64,000 nucleotides of DNA from Owenia fusiformis (GCA_903813345.2 CAIIXF020000004.1:10486196-10550195); one strand, 5' to 3'; positions 12,066-22,320 are shown, counted from the first letter of the stretch. The notes: generated by a model from the sequence alone, not told the origin. A program made the numbers and translations.

Positions 12066-13617
12066 AGTCTCTACTTGCCCCATTATCTACTTGCCCCATT
12101 TTTTACAGGCCCATATCCAGGATTTGCCAAGGGAGGGTTCAGTTTTCAAAAATTTCCAGGGGGGGTTCACTTGAGAAGTGCTCAAAATGGTGAAAACTGC
12201 ATGATTTTGAAAGAAGGTGGGGGGGGGGTTCACCCGTACCCTTTGAACCCCCCTGGCTACGGGCCTGTTTTACTTGCCCTAAAATCTACTCGTCCCATAA
12301 TCTGCATTCCCCATCACTTGCTTGCCCCATTATATACTTGCCCCATAATCTACCTGCCCAATTATCTACTTGCCCCATTATCTACTTGCCCACTTATCTA
12401 CTTGCCCCATTATCTGCTTGCCCAATTATCTACTTGCCCACTTATCTGCATTCCCCATCACTTGCTTGCCCCATTATCTACTTGCCCCATTTTTTACTTG
12501 CCCCAAAATCTTCTTGCCCCGTTATCTGCATTCCCCATCACTTGCTTGCCCCATTATATACTTGCCCCATAATCTACCTGCCCAATTATCTACTTGCCCC
12601 ATTATCTACTTGCCCACTTATCTACTTGCCCCATTATCTGCTTGCCCAATTATCTACTTGCCCAATTATCTACTTGCCCACTTATCTGCATTCCCCATCA
12701 CTTGCTTGCCCCATTATCTACTTGCCCCATTTTTTACTTGCCCCAAAATCTTCTTGCCCCGTTATCTGCATTCCCCATCACTTGCTTGCCCTATTATATA
12801 CTTGCCCCATAATATACTTGCCCAATTATCTACTTGCCCCATTATCTACTTGCCCACTTATCTGCATTCCCCATCTCTTGCTTCCCCCATTATCTACTTG
12901 CCCCATTTTTTTTACTTGCCCCAAAATATACTTGCCCCGTTATCTGCATTCCCCATCACTTGCTTGCCCTATTATATACTTGCCCCATAATCTACTTGCC
13001 CAATTATCTACTTGCCCACTTATCTGCATTTCCCATCACTTGCTTGCCCCATTATCTGCATTCCCCATCACTTGCTTGCCCCATTATCTACTTGCCCCAA
13101 AATATACTTGCCCCGTTATCTGCATTCCCCATCACTTGCTTGCCCTATTATATACTTGCCCCATAATCTACTTGCCCAATTATCTAATTGCCCAATTATC
13201 TACTTGCCCAATTATCTACTTGCCCAATTATCTGCATTTCCCATCACTTGCTTGCCCCATTATCTGCATTCCCCATCACTTGCTTGCCCTATTATATACT
13301 TGCCCCATAATCTACTTGCCCAATTATCTACTTGCCCAATTATCTAATTGCCCAATTATCTACTTGCCCAATTATCTACTTGCCCAATTATCTGCATTTC
13401 CCATCACTTGCTTGCCCCATTATCTACTTGCCCCAAAATATACTTGCCCCGTTATCTGCATTCCCCATCACTTGCTTGCCCTATTATATACTTGCCCCAT
13501 AATCTACTTGCCCAATTATCTACTTGCCCAATTATCTAATTGCCCAATTATCTACTTGCCCAATTATCTACTTGCCCAATTATCTGCATTTCCCATCACT
13601 TGCTTGCCCCATTATCT
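12066..13617. repeat. 16-bp satellite (CTTGCCCMATTATCTA)n
   Basis: About 85 units of a 16-bp repeat with core CTTGCCCMATTATCTA, interspersed with a 32-bp variant carrying GCATTCCCCATCACTTGC. Higher-order blocks recur (for example around 12440-12560, 12680-12800 and 12935-12990). The unit lacks stop codons and is not a multiple of 3, so all three + frames stay open for long stretches with the same 16-residue periodic peptide. The 474-codon frame at 12338-13762 is therefore a by-product of the array and not a gene. Confidence 0.95.
12106..12267. mobile_element. CAGGCCCGTAGCC-type MITE inside the 16-bp satellite
   Basis: Ends CAGGCCCATATCCAGG and CCTGGCTACGGGCCTG form a terminal inverted repeat. 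TTTTA is duplicated on both sides (12101-12105 and 12268-12272), and the satellite continues on each flank. The internal sequence is in the opposite orientation to the copy at 62890-63087. No coding region; superfamily not assigned. Confidence 0.85.
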
Positions 13618-13968
13618 GCAGTCCTTCTCAAATGTAACCCAACTTTCCAACTTCCTGTGGTCAGAAAACTCAACTGGAATAAATAATGAAATATTGAGAA
13701 ATGAAAATATTTCCAAATTTATCTTTTCGACCAATGATATCAATTTCCATTTGAAAAGTTGAGTTGACGATTATGTAGAGATCTTCCCATAAAACAGGTA
13801 ACTATTTTCCCTTCTTTGGTAAATTGCGAGGTAGTGATTTGAGAAAATAAAGGAAAACATTGCTACTTCCGCATTGCTAATTTTGAATCCTGTCGCTGAA
13901 TTTTTATACATTTTGGAAATCTAGGTATATTTGAATATTTTTATGCAAAACTGAAACAAATGGACACA
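13618..13968. other. No gene recognised
   Basis: Non-coding flank of the satellite. Nothing repetitive or gene-like was seen. Confidence 0.4.
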
Positions 13969-14190
13969 GTCAATCCACATCCACGTGGAACCCATGCCAC
14001 GAGGATCCTCGTGGAATCCACATGAAATCATTTGAAATCCACATGGATTTTAGATCCATGTGGAAATAGCGTGGATCCTCGTGGAAATTACCAATGTGGA
14101 TCCGCGTGGTCTTCTCAATCCATGGTGATCCACGTGGGTGAAATCCATGTGGATTCACGCTGTTTTCACATGTATTCCGCGTGGATCGGA
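13969..14190. repeat. Palindromic ATCCACGTGGAT-rich cluster
   Basis: About 220 bp densely packed with variants of the self-complementary 12-mer ATCCACGTGGAT (CACGTGG, CACATGG, CATGTGG, CGCGTGG, plus GAGGATCCTCGTGG). It can be read as a short-period tandem array of near-palindromes able to form many alternative hairpins. The minus-strand open frame here is a by-product. Confidence 0.75.
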
Positions 14191-15085
14191 TTGGGGTGTA
14201 TAGAATGAGTTAAGTGTACTCGTATATGAAATTAACACATATCAATTAGAAAACATAATTTCTGAACAATAACTGAACATACAGAGTTGCACTGAAAAAA
14301 TCTTACCAATCTCAAATGAAAATCTCACAGCATTTTTTGTTAGCTTTTGACATTTTATTACATCATAAATAACATTTCAACATATTTTAAAACAATTTTT
14401 GTGTAAATTGGATGAAAAATGTTCAAATAAGAGCAATTTTAGTGACTCACTCTGGGTTTCGAGGTCATATCAGAGGTGACGAGAAATCTCATCACTCCGG
14501 GTAGTCATGAGATTAATGTCATACAATAACAACATTGCGACATTTACATTGTTGGAAAATATCAAGATTGCATTCTGGGAACCAAACCCCTTTGTGGGGT
14601 GAATAAATGAAGCATTTTGATTTCCTGACTTTGAATGGTTATCAGGGAGATTAAAGGATTACATTTAATGGCAGTATACTAAGTACAGAGGTGAATATTA
14701 ACTTGGCATTCTGATAGTTATTATTGTAGTTAGTGCTTTTATTATAGTTAATCCTCAGGTGTGATAGTCATTAGCTTTCAGCATATTGCATATTTCTGCT
14801 ATGATGAAAACAAATAATGTCAAAAGACAATTTCTCAAACTAGGGTAGTATTCGCTGTTATTCAACTGTTGAGTGATGGATTAACTACTATTTTTATTGC
14901 TCCTTAACTCCTTAAAATATGAATAGAACCTAGTACTATGACATATTCATATTTAAATGAGTTGGCCCTAAAGTAGCGCTTAATCCAACAGCCAGCAGTT
15001 CATGAATCCTAGCACATACTACTGACAGATACCAGTGATCTCCCCACAAGTACATTTTCAGTGATCTCTCCAGGATTTTTTCTCA
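14191..15085. other. No gene recognised
   Basis: Roughly 900 bp of AT-rich single-copy-looking sequence. No splice-bounded coding block or repeat family was identified. Confidence 0.4.
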
Positions 15086-15388
15086 GGTAGGTGCAAAATT
15101 CTCATTTTCACAATTCAGACCAAACTTGGTCAAAATATGCCAATTTTTCATGATTTTTCTTATATTCAAGTGGGTGCAAATGGATTTTCAGGTGGGTGCA
15201 AGCCTATTTTCAAAATCTCAGGTGGGTGCTACGCACTTGCTTTAATGCTGGGAGAGCACTAATTTTTAAAACAGGCTTGCACCCACCTGAAAATCCAATT
15301 GAACCGCTTGAAAATGAGAAAAATCATGAAAAATTAGCTCATTTTGACCATTTTCAGTGTGAATTGTGAAATGAGAATTTTGCACCTT
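15086..15388. mobile_element. 300-bp foldback element
   Basis: Left arm AGGTGCAAAATTCTCATTTT at 15086 pairs with the right arm ending at 15388. The blocks TTTTTCATGATTTTTC and GGATTTTCAGGTGGGTGCAA also have inverted partners. The centre contains an extra CTCAGGTGGGTGC motif. It looks like a long-TIR MITE without coding capacity; flanking duplication not resolved. Confidence 0.8.
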
Positions 15389-15659
15389 TTGAGCTGTGAC
15401 TGGAATCTTGAAGGATTCCCGTAGCTCATGGTGTCATACTGTCATCATTTGTAATTAACATCTTCTGTTATTATTTGATCCATATGTGATTAATAGGCTG
15501 TTGTAGTATTTGTAATGCCTGTGAAAATTTCAAGATGATATAATTGAAAATGAGTACTTTACCCTTCCTACAGGCCGTTAGACCAATAGAGCCCATTAGA
15601 ATGAAAAATCATTTCAAGCAATGATCAAGTATGCCAAATATGAAGTAAAACTCATGCTG

Positions 15660-15710
15660 GATGACTGAGTTATGTACATTTGTTTGGGTTACCTTTTTTG
15701 GCTCACCCTG
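15660..15710. mobile_element. Solo right end of a mariner-like element
   Basis: GGCTCACCCTG followed by TA; reverse complemented it reads CAGGGTGAGCCAAAAAAGGT, the style of Tc1/mariner termini. No matching left end was found upstream, so this is either a truncated copy or a terminus joined to other DNA. Confidence 0.45.
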
Positions 15711-15735
15711 TATATTTGGACAACATAGATATGAG

Positions 15736-17245
15736 GGACAACTTGGACCCAGGCCATACGGACCCAGGACAACTCGGACCCTGGACAACACGGACCCAAG
15801 ACATCTCGGACCCAAGACAACTCGGACCACTTTTTGAAATGGTGATATTAACATCATAATATGGGGTTTTAATTTTTGTTTTATGTTTAGATGACATATA
15901 TTATGTACTGTGCATTCATTTATTGTGTTAATTTGATGAAATTGTTTTAAATCAATTTATTATTTGATGATAGTTAAGAAGAAAATATTGAAGCTAAAGA
16001 CCCAAGACAACTCGGACCACTTTTTGAGATTATGATTTTTACCATGATATGGTTTTTATTTTTTTATTTTATGTTTAGTATGACATATTATATATATTTT
16101 GAATTCAAATATTGTATTAATTTTATGTAATTGTTAAAAATGAACTTTATTGGAGAGAATTAAGAAGAAAATATTGAAGCTAAAGATCCAAGACAACTCG
16201 GACCACTTTTTAAAATTATGATTTTTATCATGATATGTTTTTTTTTTATTTTATTTTATGTTTAGTCTGACATTTTATACATATTTTTAATTCAAATATG
16301 GTGTTATTTGATGTAATTGTTTTTAATCAACTTAATATATTGGTGAGTTTTCATGTTCAGATCGTAATATCAGATCAGGTGTTATATTGAAAAATAAACC
16401 CTTTAGGGCTATACAGCTTTCGGACCCCTCACTCCCTTCAGCCATTTTGGGTACAGAACACGTTTATGCCTAGCCCTGCGGGGTTTATTCGTCCATATAA
16501 CAACTGATGTTCAGTGTATATTTCTTAATTAAATGATTAAAATGAGGATTTACAGAAAACAAACACATTCCTCAATCTTTCTGTGAGATTAAGATTAAAT
16601 TATCAAAAAAACTTTATGATTAACAGAATACAAACTCTTTCACTGATCTCTATGTGACATAGGTCTTTCAGTGATATTAATAATATGACTTCATGGTGGT
16701 GAGTGTAAATGAGATGAGATTAGGATTAAAATTATTATTGTTTTAATTTTCCATATGAGTTGGTATTAACTGTATGAAAAGACTCATTGACACCTCTATA
16801 TAACAAGTTGTATTCTCAACTCTCATCAAATAAGTTAATTGAAACATCTTGTTCATCTTTACATGTAAACACAAAATATAAATTCACAATATATCTAAAC
16901 CATGTCATGCTAAACATTTACAAATAATCCCATAGGCCTATCATGAACTAACCTTTCAGAAAGTGGTCCGAGTTCTCTTGGGTTTATAGCTTCAATAGCT
17001 TCTACTTAATCTTTATCAAATAAGTCAAATTAAAACATTTTAATCAAATTAGTACAAAATATGTATTCACAATACTGATTTAATAAGCATAAAGCAAAGA
17101 CTAAAAAACCGTAAACAATGAGAAAAATCATTATTTTAAAAAGTGGTCCGAGTTGTCTTGGGTCCGAGATGTCTTGGGTCCGAGATGTCTTGGGTCCGAG
17201 TTGTCCAGGGTCCGACTTGTCCTGGGTCCGAGTTGTCCGGAAACC
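15736..17245. mobile_element. 1.5-kb foldback element with 8-bp target duplication
   Basis: GATATGAG occurs at 15728-15735 and again at 17246-17253, exactly outside two inverted arms. Each arm holds 16-17-bp tandem units of the form CGGACCCAAGACAACT (five or six per end). Inside the arms are larger units of about 180-190 bp, three on the left starting near 15811, 16001 and 16187, and two on the right near 16962 and 17140. The middle carries a separate small MITE (16373-16514). An 8-bp duplication is what hAT and P-type transposases produce. No transposase is present. Confidence 0.85.
16373..16514. mobile_element. Small MITE nested in the foldback element
   Basis: Left arm CAGGTGTTATATTGAAAAAT, then AAACCCTTTAGGGCTA. 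Right arm, reverse complemented, is CAGTTGTTATATGGACGAAT, then AAACCCCGCAGGGCTA. About 140 bp, no coding region. Confidence 0.7.
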
Positions 17246-17456
17246 GATATGAGACCACTTTGTTCAATACTTTTTCTGTCTTCAAGTTTTCCTGATTATT
17301 TTCTTAACCAAACATGTTTTATATTTGTATTGTTATATAGTTAATTTTAACAGGGCCAATAATGCCTAGGTGTAGGCCCTGTACTACTGTATTGCACGAC
17401 TTATTATTATGAAATAAAGAAATCATGAAAAAAACACTTTTTCTTTATTTTTCCAG

Positions 17457-17501
17457 ATTTGCATCAAAGAAGGGTACCTCTTAAAACAGTCAAACTTCCA
17501 G
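17457..17501 (+). CDS. Type II diacylglycerol kinase, PH-domain exon A
   Basis: This 45-bp exon reads ICIKEGYLLKQSNFQ. It follows a pyrimidine-rich TTTTTCCAG acceptor and ends at CAG|GTGAGT. The peptide matches the first beta strand of the N-terminal PH domain of DGK delta/eta (IKEG.LLKQ..(S)FQ). Exon end phase is 0, and it joins directly to the exon at 20182 to give the diagnostic FQRWRRRYFKL. Type II DGKs phosphorylate diacylglycerol to phosphatidic acid; this PH domain helps membrane targeting. The upstream start exon was not recognised in the window. The intron that follows is filled by a repeat array which has copied the last 15 bp of this exon with its donor site four times. Confidence 0.85.
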
Positions 17502-18016
17502 GTGAGTTCATTTTTATTTTTTTATTATCCCATCGAACAAAGTTCGGAGGGATATAGGGAACACCGTACGTACGTCCATCCGTATGTAGTCCGTACGTCC
17601 GTCCGGGCAATAACTCAAATACCGTTGGCCCGATTTTGTTCATATTTTGTACATATATACCCTATGGGGGTAGAAGTTCTGCTCGAAAGCCGATTTTCAA
17701 AATGGCCGCTCATTTCAAAATGCTGGCCATTTTAGTGCCGAATTTACTGTAATTTAGGTGCAATATGTAAAACTGTAATAGTAATATGTTTTAGATGTAA
17801 AAAGATTATATAGGACATTAATAAAGCTAAAAATGTAGATATTAAAGAAGCACATGGCAGCCATCTTGAAAAATGGCGGCCTTTACTAGTTATTTTACGA
17901 TTTTTGCTGTAACTCGAAAAGTAGTAGAGCAATTTTGTTCATATTTGGTATGTGAATACTATAAACATTGCACACTGTCTAATGACACTTTTTGTAGAAG
18001 GCGGCCATTTTGAAAA

Positions 18017-18068
18017 AAAACAGTCAAACTTCCAGGTGAGTTCAGTTTTATTTATTTATTATCCCATC
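18017..18068 (+). pseudogene. Captured DGK exon-A end plus splice donor, copy 1
   Basis: AAAACAGTCAAACTTCCAG|GTGAGTTCA and the following intron start through ATTATCCCATC are copied from 17484-17530. The copy is fused upstream to a GGCCATTTTGAAAA unit and downstream to TTAACGTATTTTAC. The donor GT is at 18036. Confidence 0.9.
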
Positions 18069-18191
18069 TTAACGTATTTTACTATAACTCGAAAAGTAGT
18101 GGAGCGATTTTGTTCATATTTGGTATGTGAATACTATAAGCATGGCACACTGTCTAATGACACTTTTTGTAGAAGGCGGCCATTTTGAAAA

Positions 18192-18243
18192 AAAACAGTC
18201 AAACTTCCAGGTGAGTTCAGTTTTATTTATTTATTATCCCATC
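18192..18243 (+). pseudogene. Captured DGK exon-A end plus splice donor, copy 2
   Basis: Same fusion as the copy at 18017, 175 bp further on, with an intact CAG|GTGAGT whose GT is at 18211. Confidence 0.9.
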
Positions 18244-18896
18244 TTAACGTATTTTACTATAACTCGAAAAGTAGTGGAGCGATTTTGTTCATATTTAGTA
18301 TGTGAATACTATAAGCATGCCACACTGTCCTATGACACTTTTGAAAGAAGGCGGCCATTTTGAAAAATGGCCGCCATTTTAACATTTTTTACTATAACTC
18401 AAAAAGTAGTGAAGCGATTTTGTTCATATTTGGTATGTGAATACTGTAAGCATGGCACACTGTCTAATGACACTTTTGGTAGAAGGCGGTCATTTTTCAA
18501 AATGGCCGCCATTTTAACGTATTTTACTATAACTCGAAAAGTAGTGGAGCGATTTATTTATATTTGGTATGTAAATACTATAAGCACGGCACACTGTCTT
18601 GTGGCATTTTTGGTAGAAGGTAGCCATTTTGAAAAATGGCCGCCATTTTAACTTTTTACTATAACTTGAACAGTAGTGGAGCGATTTTGTTCATATTTGG
18701 TATATGAATACTATAAGCATGGCACATGGTTTAATGACACTTTTGGTAGAAGGTGGCCATTTTGAAAAATGGCTGCCATTTTTGCTATATACTTTGTTTG
18801 TAAAAAGGCCATATTGTTCATATTTGGTATGTGAATACTATAAACATTGCACACTGTCTAAAGACACTTTTTGTTGAAGGCGGCCATTTTGAAAAA

Positions 18897-18948
18897 AAAA
18901 CAGTCAAACTTCCAGGTGAGTTCAGTTTTATTTATTTATTATCCCATC
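18897..18948 (+). pseudogene. Captured DGK exon-A end plus splice donor, copy 3
   Basis: Counterpart of the 18017 copy in the second 880-bp block; donor GT at 18916. The A-run at the junction is one base longer. Confidence 0.9.
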
Positions 18949-19072
18949 TTAACGTATTTTACTATAACTCGAAAAGTAGTGGAGCGATTTTGTTCATATT
19001 TGGTATGTATATACTATAAGCATGGCACACTGTCTAATGACACTTTTTGTAGAAGGCGGCCATTTTGAAAAA

Positions 19073-19123
19073 AAACAGTCAAACTTCCAGGTGAGTTCAG
19101 TTTTATTTATTTATTATCCCATC
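19073..19123 (+). pseudogene. Captured DGK exon-A end plus splice donor, copy 4
   Basis: Counterpart of the 18192 copy in the second 880-bp block; donor GT at 19091. All four copies keep a consensus donor but have no acceptor immediately upstream. Confidence 0.9.
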
Positions 19124-19740
19124 TTAACGTATTTTACTATAACTCGAAAAGTAGTGGAGCGATTTTGTTCATATTTAGTATGTGAATACTATAAGCATGC
19201 CACACTGTCCTATGACACTTTTGAAAGAAGGCGGCCATTTTGAAAAATGGCCGCCATTTTAACATTTTTTACTATAACTCCAAAAGTAGTGAAGCGATTT
19301 TGTTCATATTTGGTATGTGAATACTGTAAGCATGGCACACTGTCTAATGACACTTTTGGTAGAAGGCGGTCATTTTTCAAAATGGCCGCCATTTTAACGT
19401 ATTTTACTATAACTCGAAAAGTAGTGGAGCGATTTATTTATATTTGGTATGTAAATACTATAAGCACGGCACACTGTCTTGTGGCATTTTTGGTAGAAGG
19501 TAGCCATTTTGAAAAATGGCCGCCATTTTAACTTTTTACTATAACTTGAAAAGTAGTGGAGCGATTTTGTTCATATTTGGTATATGAATACTATAAGCAT
19601 GGCACATGGTCTAATGACACTTTTGGTAGAAGGTGGCCATTTTGAAAAATGGCTGCCATTTTTGCTATATACTTTGTTTGTAAAAAGGCCATCCATGGCT
19701 CTTCGATGGGATTCGCTAGGCTTTGGCGTTGCCGTTGTTC

Positions 19741-19920
19741 TGGTTTATTTATTTATTTATCCATTTATTTATTCCATTTATCTAGTATTTGTTTATTTAT
19801 TGATCTACTTACTCATTTATTGTTTTTTATTCATAATTTGATTATTTATTGATTTACTTATTTATTTGTTTATTTGATTTATTTACTTATTTCATTATTT
19901 AAGTTTGTACTTTTGTGTTT
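19741..19920. repeat. ATTT-type microsatellite
   Basis: Imperfect TTTA/TTTATTGATTTAC repeats adjoining the end of the repeat family copy; low complexity. Confidence 0.85.
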
Positions 19921-19929
19921 TAATCATGA

Positions 19930-20172
19930 CCTTCTATGTTATTATCAAGACCTTTTGAACTACAATTACGACCTTTTGTGTTAAAATCATTACCTTTTAT
20001 GTTAAAATCATTACCTTTTGTGTTAAAATCATTACCTTTAATGTTAAAATCATTACCTTTTATGTTAAAATCATTACCTTTTATGTTAAAATCATTACCT
20101 TTTGTGTTAAAATCATTACCTTTAATGTTAAAATCATTACCTTTTATGTTAAAATCATTACCTTTTGTGTTA
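19930..20172. repeat. 21-bp minisatellite reaching the exon B acceptor
   Basis: About eleven units of TTACCTTTTATGTTAAAATCA, with TATG/TGTG/TAATG variants in alternation. The last unit runs straight into TTACCTTTTGTGTTATATTTCCAG, so the pyrimidine tract of the splice acceptor for exon B is built from the final repeat unit. A 21-bp unit keeps one frame open, giving a spurious periodic peptide. Confidence 0.92.
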
Positions 20173-20181
20173 TATTTCCAG

Positions 20182-20250
20182 AGATGGAGGAGGCGTTACT
20201 TCAAATTAAAAGCCCAGGGAAAAAAGCTGTACTATGCAAAAGACACTAAG
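20182..20250 (+). CDS. Type II diacylglycerol kinase, PH-domain exon B
   Basis: A 69-bp, 23-codon, phase 0-0 exon reading RWRRRYFKLKAQGKKLYYAK then DTK. It lies between TATATTTCCAG and AAG|GTTGGT. It matches the conserved second and third strands of the DGK delta/eta PH domain ([21 protein letters not shown].K), with a two-residue longer turn after KLK. The basic cluster WRRRYFK is the usual phosphoinositide-facing part of such PH domains. A damaged partial copy of this exon lies about 180 bp downstream. Assignment to DGK rests on this exon plus exons A and C joining in frame. Confidence 0.9.
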
Positions 20251-20431
20251 GTTGGTTTTGAGCTTTAAGGTAGATATAGAAGAAGAATAAATACTTTGAC
20301 ACCTGTTTGCCAACGATGCCTCCAGGCTACCTTATAATTAATAATGTGTCAATATGAGTCCAGAGTCAGCTTTTGTCAAGGGGGTCATTGTAAAAAAATG
20401 CAGCTAGGTCACTTGGTGAAAATGGCATGAT

Positions 20432-20477
20432 TATAAAAGCCCATTGAAAAATGCTGTACTATGCAAAAGACATTGAG
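20432..20477 (+). pseudogene. Damaged duplicate of DGK exon B (3' part)
   Basis: AAAAGCCCATTGAAAAATGC then TGTACTATGCAAAAGACATT copies the 3' two thirds of exon B and about 40 bp of the following intron (GAGGTTGCC against AAGGTTGGT). In the frame of exon B there is a TGA, so the copy cannot be used in frame. Confidence 0.8.
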
Positions 20478-20844
20478 GTTGCCTCAGGGCTTAAACATAG
20501 ATCTATTTAAATACTTTGAAATGCAGGGAGATCGCTGAATTAGACAACCCAAAACCAAACTAAAATGTCTACCAGTCAAAAGTTGAATTCTGTTCTCTTC
20601 TGATAACTTCTTGCTTGGAACCACTTTAAGATAAATACAAATTAACTTATTACATAACAAAAAGTAATAAGATTTCTCACCAACTCACAAAATAAATTCT
20701 ACAAAAATAGAGAAATTGTGTTATTTTACAAGAGCACGTTCATAAATCATGACGGACTCATTATTTCTGCGATGAGAACTATTTTTAATGAGTTTCCTGT
20801 GGAGTTCTCTGATAGCAAGTCTGCTAAAGAGAACTCAATATCTG

Positions 20845-20975
20845 TCTGCTCATGTTAATTTCACTCAATTTCTCTCTAAAATTTGAATGAACTGCCCGAT
20901 TTTTACTCATTTTTATATAATTTTGAGCATTGACTATATGTCTGTTTATTTTATTCCTTGCTAATTACATTATTT
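20845..20975 (+). repeat. Family A repeat, + copy
   Basis: CTGTCTGCTCATGTTAATTTC through GAACTGCCCGATTTTTACTC to TTTATTCCTTGCTAATTAC; a tandem 45-bp duplication of its 3' end (TTGCTAATxACATTATTTTC) follows to about 21035. Confidence 0.85.
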
Positions 20976-22008
20976 TCTGTGTAATTTTGTATTATTCCTT
21001 GCTAATAACATTATTTTCTGTGTAACATTGCATTTTGACTTCAAAACGTGACTGCTGAGATGTTTCATTGATGTTTTATTGCAGTCTAATATATAGAATA
21101 TATGTTGTTTCAGATATTTTCCCTAGAATAATATGGCATCCATGCGATGGTTATGTTTTTCAAAGTGCAATATCCTTGTTCAAGAGTGAAGAATCGATGA
21201 GACTATTTCAGATAATCAGCACAATTATTTTTTGGGGAATAATTGCAATTTTTGTTCCATGGATTAAATTGTTTGGTAGATGTTGCCTTTTATTTTGTTG
21301 TTCGTCCTAATGATATTACATTTTAAAGTTAGTAAGACTATGGGTCTATTGGACGATTTCATATTTAGTGTTTGTCAGTTATCACCATGACAACCTCTAA
21401 CTAACCTTAACTCCCATGGGCAATATAACAAGGGGCATCATTACAAGAAAATCTAATATGATATATCAATTAGTTATGGAGAACTAGCGAATAGAAACAC
21501 ATAGAGAAAAACATTTCATGTAGATAATTCACTCTGAAAATTTCGAATCAGACTGTCATGGTTCAGTTCAAAGTTATTGACCACAGTTTAGCAATAAATC
21601 CAAAAATCGAATGTTTTAGCAATTCATTCATGGCATGACATTTTTCTATTTGTCCCTAATGTCGCATCAAGACAAGATTTATTTGTAATAGGGTCATAGA
21701 CTTCTGTGATTTACTGGTAATATTGATTAACTATTCCAAAACTAAAATCATTTAGGCTCCATGTTGAAAAATCAAATGCAAGTCAGAGTACTAAAATAAA
21801 GAGGGGTGTCAGCAAGGAACTATAGAGAACAAACATGAACTCATGAAGACATGAACTCAAATGCAACTGTTTCATTGTGAAAATTGTGATTTTCAATAAT
21901 TCCGCCAGTCATTTCCATCAATTTTGATTGTTGTTTCCATCTTTTTGCTTGTTATTTCCATTCATTTTTCAGAGATTATAATGAAGCCTCTGCATGTGAA
22001 TAGGAAAT
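20976..22008. other. DGK intron, no gene recognised
   Basis: AT-rich intronic sequence between exons B and C. The 80-codon open frame at 21068-21310 has no recognisable domain and no splice support. Confidence 0.4.
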
Positions 22009-22009
22009 G

Positions 22010-22320
22010 TCAGAAAATTTGAGAACCCTAAATGTTTTTTGAAATATTTGAAAACTCTAAATGTTTTTTAAAATATTTGAAAACTTTAAGAGGATTGAAA
22101 ACCTTAAATGTTTCCTAAACTATTTAAAATTCCTAAATGAGTAAATATATGACAATTAATGTTTCCCAAAGCATTTGAAAACCAGATACGTTTCCTTGAC
22201 AATTTGAAAACCCTAAATGAGTTAAATATTTGAAGACTCTAAATGTTTCCCAAAAATTAAAAAATTCTTATTAAAATATTCCTAAAATATTTGAAATCAC
22301 TCCATATTTCCTAAAAGAGT
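22010..22320. repeat. Degenerate tandem repeat in DGK intron
   Basis: Eight or so variants of TTTGAAAACCCTAAATG followed by TTTCCTAAAATA, unit roughly 38-46 bp, quite diverged. Confidence 0.75.

Larger units (their letters stand above)
17935..19690. repeat. ~880-bp tandem duplication within copy 1
   Basis: The block from about 17935 to 18810 is repeated to about 19690 with very few changes; matching landmarks are offset by about 880 bp (for example 18367/19247). The first block breaks off at AAAAAGGCCATATTG where the second continues into the normal family end AAAAAGGCCATCCATGG. This indicates a recent unequal exchange. Confidence 0.9.
17517..19735. mobile_element. GGCGGCCATTTT repeat family, copy 1 (expanded)
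   Basis: 5' end TTATCCCATCGAACAAAGTTC, a GTCCGTCCG tract, and then GGGCAATAACTCAAATACCG. After that come tandem units of about 136 bp containing GGAGCGATTTTGTTCATATT, CATGGCACACTGTCTAATGA and the hairpin GGCGGCCATTTTGAAAAATGG. The 3' end is CGATGGGATTCGCTAGGCTT...GTTGCCGTTGTTCTGGTTT. ATCCCATCGAA at the left end is inverted near the right end. Related copies lie at 31087-32455 and 40112-43190. Open frames of 60-94 codons running through it are translations of the units and not genes. It occupies most of the first DGK intron seen here. Confidence 0.85.

Noticed and set aside
12338-13762. Long open frame of 474 codons with a periodic PIIYLPHYLLAPLST-like peptide
   Set aside because: It is the translation of a 16-bp satellite lacking stop codons; the same peptide appears in all three frames.
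18127-19531. Several repeated 60-94-codon frames containing GRRPFxKMAAI-like peptides
   Set aside because: They follow exactly the tandem units of a non-coding repeat family and recur identically in its duplicated block.
19936-20268. 110-codon frame joining LKSLPFM repeats to RWRRRYFKL
   Set aside because: Only the last part is coding (exon B); the upstream part is a 21-bp intronic minisatellite read through a splice acceptor.
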